Both the position numbers and the translations under genes were made by a program. A stretch of DNA of 64,000 bases. Source: Patiria miniata (taxonomy: Eukaryota; Echinodermata; Asteroidea; Valvatida; Asterinidae). The notes under the pieces were generated by a model. The model was not told where the DNA came from and made no database searches. It was given only the letters and a program-made list of their open reading frames with translations. Position 1 is the first letter of the stretch, and every line of letters starts with the position of its first letter. The DNA is taken from contig NW_024037047.1 of NCBI RefSeq assembly GCF_015706575.1, positions 8,188,632-8,252,631 on the forward strand. Direction: 5' to 3'. Of the stretch, positions 59,501 to 64,000 are shown piece by piece.

Positions 59501-59817
59501 CTTTACTACAATTGCCTCACTCCACCCAGGAGTATGAATGGGTACCAGTGAAGGTAAAGACCAGAATGCACTGATCTCGAGCTGCTGCAGAAAAACTGGT
59601 CTTATGGTCTGATTAACAGGGGAAATAATTGAGACCTTTGGTGTAAAGCACTATATAAGCACCAATTATTAACACACACTTCTAGTCCCACACAATATGA
59701 TTTTTTTCCCCATCTGTTTTCTCCTTAGGATCCATGCTGTGCATCGTGTACTTCATGCTCCTATCCTTGTACTTCTTTGCCATCGACAACGACTACAGTG
59801 GATGCATACCGGGCTGA
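31359..59817 (+). CDS. cax1: VNX1/CAX-type cation/proton exchanger with YccF domains, 20 exons
   Basis: Exons: 31359-31458, 33979-34211, 34574-34682, 37921-38037, 38793-39031, 40925-41002, 43324-43437, 44950-45027, 46123-46228, 46793-46869, 47933-47997, 49421-49610, 50822-50974, 53754-53822, 55263-55410, 57189-57334, 58040-58134, 58608-58686, 59133-59241, 59729-59817. They total 2,394 nt (797 residues) with GT-AG borders and fitting phases. After a polar cytosolic leader, residues 148-206 form a YccF domain (IGNVLYAILIGWWLALVYLL, then QYFLWPFGKFV). A second YccF-like unit lies at 293-345. The alpha-1 repeat has GSIVE (E461) and alpha-2 has VPDIPELINGVQFAL (E690), as in yeast VNX1 rather than the plant GNxxEH form. 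A loop between them carries C552-x2-C555 and C570-x2-C573. The family exchanges Ca2+ or monovalent cations for protons across acidic organelle membranes. Zebrafish cax1 is the likely vertebrate counterpart; ion choice is not readable here. Confidence 0.94.
31815..32095 (+). mobile_element. Dispersed repeat X, intact copy
   Basis: This is a continuous match to 1337-1384 plus 2431-2690, from a GTGGTTTGTGCCTTGCG block to GGAACCGGGCCC and an ACGATCGCC end. It lacks the foldback insertion seen in the other copy and so shows the pre-insertion site. It lies in CAX intron 1. Confidence 0.75.
32166..32400. mobile_element. GC-rich hairpin MITE
   Basis: Arms of about 95 bp are near-perfect: GCAAATGTCGTGACGGCGCG at the left tip and its complement at the right tip, with CTACATCAGGAAACAGTCGT at the inner end of the stem. 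The CpG-rich sequence contrasts with the AT-rich intron around it. Confidence 0.8.
32749..33530. mobile_element. Foldback element, about 390-bp arms
   Basis: Paired blocks, from outside in, are CGATTTG...CATACTTTGGTGACGG with its complement at 33510-33530, GTGGATCTATCCA at 33390, GGGTCTTATGGAATGTCATG at 33362, and ATGAAACAGTCGTTGATAAA near the centre. One short direct duplication (ATGTGTGGATCTATCCA) lies in the right arm. It lies in CAX intron 1, and no ORF is credible. Confidence 0.8.
36176..36544. mobile_element. PIF/Harbinger-like MITE, short copy
   Basis: Ends GGCC...AGTCTCCGGTTTCTGGTA and TACCAGAAACCGGAGACT...GGGCC are flanked by TTA on both sides. It shares its interior with 24070-24753 but lacks about 330 bp of the longer copy. 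It lies in CAX intron 3. Confidence 0.8.
37006..37320 (+). mobile_element. TTAA MITE, truncated copy
   Basis: It starts TTAAAGGGAAGATACAACAT and matches the left part of 63477-63999, including the CAACGCTGGTC block, but ends near ACCTTACAATTCC without the second terminus. Confidence 0.7.
37424..37850. mobile_element. TIR repeat with GGAGGATTTTGCAGGATTGA blocks
   Basis: Ends are TTTAACCCTAAC and GTTAGGGTTAAA. Inside are repeated GGAGGATTTTGCAGGATTGA blocks and a shared AGCAAAAAGGCCTAGGG block. A degraded copy lies at about 48590-48765. It precedes CAX exon 4. Confidence 0.6.
39050..39880 (+). repeat. About 21-bp tandem repeat in CAX intron 5
   Basis: The degenerate unit GAACTGGTTTGAGCCAGGTC recurs about 35-40 times, starting almost at the exon 5 donor. 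The open frames on both strands (repeats of the type S-G-L-A-Q-T on the minus strand) are artefacts. Confidence 0.85.
41228..41679. mobile_element. Hairpin MITE in CAX intron 6
   Basis: A palindrome of about 450 bp has outer ends AACCCAAATGGCAGGACCAA and its complement, and an inner stem GTGAATTGTTTTCGTTCTGC against its complement with a very short loop at about 41442. Confidence 0.8.
42007..42127. mobile_element. Small palindromic MITE
   Basis: Inverted blocks GGCCACGTCCAAATGACT and ATAATTTGGACGAAGCC enclose a central GAAGCGGCTGAAGCCACTTC palindrome. A second copy lies at 50642-50756. Confidence 0.6.
42910..43275 (+). mobile_element. TIR MITE, copy A
   Basis: Inverted ends of about 45 bp start AATTCGGGCGATTCACAATG and continue with a GCCACCAAGAGTTTGCC block. 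Copy B (46300-46664) is in the opposite orientation in the same gene, so the two copies could pair in the pre-mRNA around exons 7-9. Confidence 0.85.
43658..44185. mobile_element. TTAA-bounded MITE
   Basis: It is bounded by TTAA at both ends. The outer sequence AGGCAAAGTCCATCATTTG and its counterpart CAAATGATGGATTGTAGCT are partly inverted. The right part (GGTTACTTTTTGGATAGCTG) matches the ends of 51086-51963. A TTAA target suggests Kolobok or piggyBac ancestry. Confidence 0.7.
44345..44867 (-). mobile_element. TTAA MITE, full copy
   Basis: It is bounded by TTAA. Its ends are AGGGAATATACATCATTTGC and GCAAATGTTGTATTTTCCCT, and it is the inverse of 63477-63999 along its full length. It ends 82 bp before CAX exon 8. 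Confidence 0.85.
45050..45840 (+). repeat. 11-12-bp minisatellite in CAX intron 8
   Basis: Degenerate ATTGACTTGTG units start within 30 bp of the exon 8 donor. The motif is the same class as the arrays in the radical SAM introns, but the conserved flanks seen there are not evident here. Confidence 0.85.
46300..46664 (-). mobile_element. TIR MITE, copy B
   Basis: This is an inverted copy of 42910-43275 with the same AATTCGGGCGATTCACAATG ends. It begins 71 bp after the CAX exon 9 donor. Confidence 0.85.
47800..47885 (-). mobile_element. tRNA-like SINE head
   Basis: On the minus strand it has GGTTGTTGGTTCGAATCC-type box B and a GGTTGAGTTGTGGGGACG stretch. It lies just before CAX exon 11. Confidence 0.5.
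48775..49405. mobile_element. Inverted short copy of the half-site element, next to CAX exon 12
   Basis: It starts ACCCCTCAGCCGAGAGGCTC and ends CAACAGCAACGCTGTTAT, the reverse of 19171-20349, with T runs at both sides. It holds two to three of the 144-bp units with AGGTCA half-sites, plus an unrelated CATCACCCC-rich insert. Its end lies 15 nt before exon 12, so the branch point of that intron must fall inside the element. Confidence 0.85.
50130..50581. mobile_element. Hairpin MITE with TA target
   Basis: A near-perfect palindrome (arms about 215 bp) has ends CACTCAACCAAAA and its complement, TA on both sides, and a centre near CTTGCACGTATACAAAAGT. It is Tc1/mariner-like in target choice. 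Confidence 0.85.
50642..50756. mobile_element. Small palindromic MITE, second copy
   Basis: This is the same family as 42007-42127: GGCTGCGTCCCAATTACTT left end, GAAGCGGCTACAGCCGCTTC palindromic centre, CATTTGGACTTGGCC right end. It lies 66 bp before CAX exon 13. Confidence 0.6.
51086..51963. mobile_element. TTAA-bounded MITE, longer copy
   Basis: TTAA stands at both ends. The inverted tips are AGGTAGAGTAGATCATTTGC and CAAATGATCTACTCTACCT. The terminal GCTATCCAAAAAGTAAC block is shared with 43658-44185. It lies in CAX intron 13. Confidence 0.8.
52190..52724. mobile_element. Composite MITE: hairpin plus TIR unit, subtype 2
   Basis: A palindrome (about 52190-52342, paired blocks GTAAAACTAG and CTAGTTTTAC) ends in ATTTGTTTTATA. 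Next comes a unit with inverted ends ATAACACTTCACCCACAGAT and ATCTGTGGGTGAGGTGTTAT. The layout equals that of 53055-53572, with little sequence in common outside the junction. Confidence 0.7.
53055..53572. mobile_element. Composite MITE: hairpin plus TIR unit, subtype 1
   Basis: A palindrome of about 175 bp (ATGTTCCATTCCACGAGGCG and its complement) ends in ATTTGTTTTATATAA. Next is a unit with inverted ends ACACCTGAATAAATC and GATTTATTCAGGTGT plus ATCTGATTGG/CCAATCAGAT. It matches 9948-10302. Confidence 0.75.
53879..54533. mobile_element. TIR MITE in CAX intron 14
   Basis: Inverted ends are GGGGCCGATTTCACAAAACG and CGAGTTTCATGAAATCAGCC followed by CC, with GTCTTAACTTAAGA-type inner repeats. 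It has no ORF. Confidence 0.7.
55470..56417. mobile_element. Pogo/Tigger-like element, non-autonomous
   Basis: Inverted ends CAGTAAACTCCAGATAAGAC and GTTTAGCCGGAGTTTACTG are flanked by TA. The 948-bp interior is rich in GTACATGTACGTACGTAC-type sequence, and its open frames look like chance frames. Confidence 0.8.
57020..57120 (-). mobile_element. tRNA-like SINE head
   Basis: On the minus strand it has CCCGGGTTCGATTCCTGCC (box B). It lies 68 bp before CAX exon 16. Confidence 0.5.
58470..58560 (+). mobile_element. tRNA-like SINE head
   Basis: A box A-like GCAGTTGGTAGCGCACCGG is followed by box B GCAGGTTCAAACCC. It ends 47 bp before CAX exon 18. A second weak tRNA-like segment with GTGGATTCGAGTC lies at about 58275-58320. 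Confidence 0.5.
58687..58870 (+). repeat. Tandem repeat carrying a second copy of the CAX exon 18 donor
   Basis: GTGTCCCTAAGCAGGGCACA occurs three times in about 150 bp. One unit includes TGCTATTCAT|GTAAGTAT at 58810-58827, a near copy of the true exon 18 end and donor (TGCTATTTAT|GTAAGTAT at 58677-58694). Using the second donor would add 133 nt and shift the frame. Confidence 0.85.
59395..59680 (+). mobile_element. tRNA-derived SINE
   Basis: A tRNA-like head (GCGCCGTGGTCAAATGGTTA, then GTGGGTTTGAACCC) is followed by the body CTTGGGCAAGAAACTTTACT and TATGAATGGGTACCAGT, and a GTAAAGCACTATATAAGC tail. It is related to 7505-7800 and ends about 49 bp before the last CAX exon. Confidence 0.8.
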
Positions 59818-61667
59818 GCTGCTATGACGGCATTGCCGCGGCAAAATGGGTGTGAGCTCCTTTTGCAGCCGATCTGATCGATTCACAGCACAACGTATCA
59901 CCAAGAGTACCATTTGTTTTGTACCACAGGGGGAGTCAAAACAGCAGAACCTAAGCCCCAAAAATTATATTTCATATTTAAAAAAATATGTAGCACCAAA
60001 AATAATAATGACTGGAAAGCCAATTTCATTAGCTACTTTAAGATGAAAAAGTTACTGAAATTGAACAATCCGTTCAAAGAATATCACCATTTAAACACAA
60101 TAAACCTAAAACCTCTTTCGTCCATGAATGCGATTTCAAGAATCGCCGTCACAATTGTCTTCAAACATCACCAGCGATAAAACTTCAGTTTCAAAGTTAA
60201 AAATATTCAACAAAGTCCTTTTGAAGGCCCGTCTTTTAAAAAGTGGATTTATAAATTATATTGCCTAACCAGGGTTGTTGATAAAGATATTATGTACTAC
60301 AGATGTTGACAGTTGTTGAAACAAGTATTCTGTGTCATTTTCTTCTTTGTTCCAAACAGTCATAATACACAGTAAATTGCTTTTTATGGACGAAACTGGT
60401 TTTTAGGGTCATTGCGTAATAAATGGTGATATGCTAAAGTAGCTTATGAAATTAGCTTTTCAGTTATTATTAATTTTGGTGCTACATATTTTTTAAAATA
60501 TGAAATATATTTTTGGGGGTTTTGGTTCCGCTTTATTTGACTCGCCCTTTATGACACTGTCCGACAACAGCAATTTTTTGTTTGTAATGCCTAATCATAA
60601 AACAAGGTGTGATTGTAATTCCTTGTTAGATTTTTTTTTTTTTATTAATTTTTTTTTTTATTATTTGGTGTCCTGGCTGCGAATTTTCTTTTCCCAAACG
60701 AATGGGGTTTCCCATCTTGTGATTGGTACATTACATGCATAATGCCTTGTTCTCGACAACACAGCGTGTAAGCTGGTAAGAAGTGTTCGGTCCTCACTGA
60801 ATGTTATTTACAAGATCAAATGAGAAGCAGCGAAAAACGACTCACTTAAATTTGAACTCAGATCACCTGAGTAGAAGTCAGGACTACTTCCAACCAGTTC
60901 ACGAATCCGCTGCCTTAGCGACGGTGATTTAAACACCATTATTCCTTATTATACAGGCTGACTCAAAAACAGTTGTGCAAGCAGATATCATTAAATTTCT
61001 CAAAAAAGTACCTAACTTGAGGTTTTCATTTTGAATGGAACATATTAATTATACTCTTGTTTATATCAGTGAAAATGTCATTGAAACCCATCCATGCATA
61101 CCAGAGCTGTAACAGATTATAAAAGGATATGCATTTTTCAACCATTCCAATGGGAATTACACATTGCATTGGAAATCGCTCAACCGGCACTCTGCAATGG
61201 GTCTTTTCATTAACTGTGTAAATCACATTGGAACCGGTGACAAACACATTGCCATTTATAATCTGTTGTATCTCCAGTTTGCTTGAATGGATTATACACA
61301 AGAGTACAAAGTATATACTCCATCCACATGAAATGCCGATGTTGGATACTTTTTGAGAAATTTAAAGATGTCCGCTTGCACACCTTTTTTGGGGGTCAGC
61401 CTTTATATAACTAATTCTCTAAAGCCCAGGACATCTATGAATATGCATATTACGGAGAGGGCACCCTCTTTCTATATTATTGGATCCTGTTTGGGAAAAA
61501 ATGCGCCCTGGCTAGAACAGTAGTGGCTTTTAAAATATGATAAAGGGAAAGAGAAGGTATCAAAATCAGACACCTTCTTATTTGCCTTCTTAATAAAGTT
61601 GCAATATTAATAGGCCTGTAACTCGTAACGTTCTGAAATACTTGGTACTGTGTTGTGTAGATTCAAG
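59818..61667 (+). other. CAX 3'UTR and downstream DNA
   Basis: AATAAA occurs at 60099-60104 and again near 60418 and may mark poly(A) sites, giving a 3'UTR of roughly 300-650 nt. Downstream DNA is AT-rich with T runs near 60630-60660, and no further exon was found. Confidence 0.45.
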
Positions 61668-62527
61668 AGTCGTTGACTGCTGTGGGCAAGTTCGGGCGAG
61701 GACCAGTAGTCGACGAGTGGTTGATTTGTGACGTCACTTACGCCTGCGCACTAATAGCAACGCGCGGACGCCTCTAGTCAAACGCTGTTCAAAAGTCCTG
61801 GTTCCCCGTTGTGCTGTATAATGCGCGTGGCTCTTGGTAACCAGTCATGGAACTGTGCCTAATGCTCCGGTTCCAAATACTCGACTAGAGTAGTCCAACC
61901 ATCCTTCATTAGTCGTACCCACTGATCTCTATATAAAGACTGGATAGCGGATAAAGAGCCGCACAATGAATGAATTTGACGCCATATTGGTGAAACCGGC
62001 TGGTGATCTACAAAGGATAAGTTGCCATCTTTATAGACAGCATGATTACTTTTGTAACATCGCGGTTCACTTGACTTATATTTTGACCACCACCACTGAC
62101 CAAGGTTTACTATTTTTCTAACGTCGTGGTTTACTTTTTGTTTAATGCCGCAGTTCACTTTTTCGGTGTTTTGGAAAAATAATCACTACGGAAATGTGTC
62201 CTTTTTACATCATCATAATAGGTGTTATGTAACCAAAATGCGCGTCAACTCTTGATACAGCGCGCGCTGTATATACACGTAGAACGTTCGTAATATACGT
62301 GGCCATCTTCGTGAGACCGGGGGCGAATTGGTCAATATGCAAAGTCTACTGTGTGACTGGTGTATGAATATCCGCTATCCAGTCTTTATATAGATATCAG
62401 TAGTCGTACCATGGTTAACTATACAGCACTCCCGAACTTGCCACGTAATGTGGGATATGGGGTTTCTAACACCCGAGGAGGGCCCTTAAAATAACATATC
62501 CCACTTACATCACAGCAGTCAACAATT
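61668..62527. mobile_element. Nested inverted repeat, probable non-autonomous element
   Basis: The outer pair is GTTGACTGCTGTGGGCAAGT against CGAACTTGCCA...CACAGCAGTCAAC. The middle pair is GTGCTGTATAA against ATACAGCAC. The inner pair is TATAAAGACTGGATAGCGGA against TCCGCTATCCAGTCTTTATA. The pairing is interrupted by unmatched segments, so it may be two nested elements. Confidence 0.55.
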
Positions 62528-63476
62528 GTTTTGTTATAGCGTACAAATAAGTAAAAAAATAAAGGTTTTAAACATGAAATAAATGAAATAACTGCAGTAT
62601 AATCTTTGGATTACTGTGAGCTCTCCGGCCAGACCTGAGATTGAGAGGTTGCACTTCTCTGTTGCGAGGCGCGCGGGCACTACACGCGCACCCTTCACCT
62701 GCGCGCAATATATGCCACGCAGTGTATATCAGATAATTTATATGTAACGCGGTGTATATGAGGTAATTTATACGCAACGCAGTGTATATGAAGTAACAGT
62801 CTTTATTATAGACTGGACACATGACTGTTGTAGACCAATGAAATTACAAGACACGATATAACAAATACGTTTATCGACTGTTATACTTGTATCCACTGAA
62901 TAGTTTGAGACATTGTTGTGAAGTTTAAGTTGCGTCTTGAAAATTAAGTTGGTTATTTAAAGGGCTCGTGTGTGTTTCTTTACTTAATTTGCCTGAAATT
63001 TGAGCAGTAGTGTAATTAAAAAAGAAAATTATATTTATTTTGTGAAAGTAAAAGAGAAATATAAAGCTATGATTTGTTCAAATGGAACAAATGACTTCAA
63101 AGATAGTTCATTGCATTTACATTGTGCCATATACAGTACATGTAGTAGGTTTTGTTTTTCTATGTGAAATGAAAGTTTGCTCACGAAAAGGATTTAAAGT
63201 CTTCGTGTCTAAAAAGAAAGTAAGAATCACTTATAAAGTGGGCTGCATTTGAAATAAAAGAGCTCTTTGTTTAAAATCTGTGTGAATTTGGTCTTTTTTT
63301 CTGGCCAAGCTTCAATTTTAAAATTAGTACATGTATATTCTCTTTAGTTTGCACTATCGGTACACCATCTTTTCATGTTTTACTGTACAGGGTGACCAAA
63401 AAAAAATTGCAACTCTGAAACATTTGCCTTTTTTTCAAAAACGTGATCTGTTAATTTTTATGTCAGGGATATCAGA

Positions 63477-63999
63477 TTAAAGGGAAAATACAACATTTGC
63501 AAACATCAAAAAATAAAACTACCAAATCATTTTGAAATACCTTGCTGGACTGTTAGTGAATGACAGTGTAAAGCATCCTGTAAATTCATTGCACCTGGTA
63601 TACTGTCATTTTCAAGAAAAGTGGTATTTTTGTATCAATTTCCAACGCTGGTCGACCGACCAGCATTGGAAAAAAAACAAGCTTTTTTTCAAATACTGGC
63701 CCCAATTGACCATCGCACTTGTTTGCAATCGATTACACACCTATGAACGGGTACAAGCCAGCTAGACTGGTTCCCTGACCTTACAATTCCCCAATGTATG
63801 TAAACTGCTCCGTTTCTTCTTATATGGAGTCAGGGAATCAGACTACAGGAAAATGATTGTTTTTCTTGGTTTTTATAGCATTTCGAACCCAAAACCTCAA
63901 AAAAGTCAGTGTAACTATATTTGCTATATATTTCCAACCCCCCAATTCCATCCATTTCTGAAAATTACAGCAAAAGCAAATGATGTACATTCCCTTTAA
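63477..63999 (+). mobile_element. TTAA MITE at window end, full copy
   Basis: TTAA is at 63477-63480 and 63996-63999. Ends are AGGGAAAATACAACATTTGC and CAAATGATGTACATTCCCT. The full-length inverse copy is at 44345-44867. Confidence 0.85.
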
Positions 64000-64000
64000 A

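Noticed and set aside
1-64000. Retrovirus-like, LTR, Polinton or toxin remnants
   Set aside because: No reverse transcriptase, integrase, capsid, envelope or protein-primed polymerase motif and no paired LTR was recognised; the mobile DNA here looks like DNA transposons, MITEs and SINEs.

Overview
The window looks like nuclear DNA from an invertebrate animal, most likely a non-vertebrate deuterostome and possibly an echinoderm. Three observations point this way. The genes are intron-rich, with ordinary GT-AG introns and consistent phases. The gene set includes an LMO2-type LIM-only gene, a YccF-bearing CAX-type cation/proton exchanger (known in fish and marine invertebrates but, as far as I know, absent from mammals), and an ArsS-like radical SAM gene. 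The intergenic and intronic DNA is packed with MITEs, tRNA-derived SINEs and foldback elements like those described in sea urchins. Species assignment is inference only.

Layout. Positions 1-5,900 are intergenic and repeat-rich, with two foldback elements that have terminal arrays of short repeats. Positions 6,439-11,043 (minus) hold a three-exon LMO2-like gene. Positions 14,040-24,384 (minus) hold an eight-exon gene for an ArsS/DUF3641-type radical SAM enzyme; its last seven exons are secure and its first exon is tentative. Positions 25,925-30,858 (minus) hold a small mitochondrial-looking ORF of 114 codons, split by a 4.58-kb foldback transposon with an exact 8-bp target duplication. Positions 31,359-59,817 (plus) hold a 20-exon gene for a 797-residue VNX1/CAX-family exchanger, divergent from the small ORF across a 500-bp gap. 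Positions 59,818-64,000 are 3' flank with nested inverted repeats and a TTAA-bounded MITE at the very end.

The genes do not form an obvious pathway. LMO2 is a nuclear transcriptional bridge, the radical SAM protein is an enzyme of arsenosugar-type chemistry, and the exchanger is an organelle membrane transporter. The most unusual structure is in how non-coding DNA meets exons. (1) Short tandem duplications that include an exon edge occur at five separate places: LMO exon 2 acceptor, LMO stop codon, radical SAM exon 4 donor, radical SAM stop codon and CAX exon 18 donor. (2) A foldback transposon sits in an ORF so that a GT in the target duplication and an AG at the element's end would remove it exactly. 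(3) A transposon end lies 15 nt upstream of the CAX exon 12 acceptor. (4) The candidate first exon of the radical SAM gene lies inside a MITE. (5) A 12-bp minisatellite has been spread with conserved flanks. No retrovirus-like, LTR or Polinton-like coding sequence was recognised.
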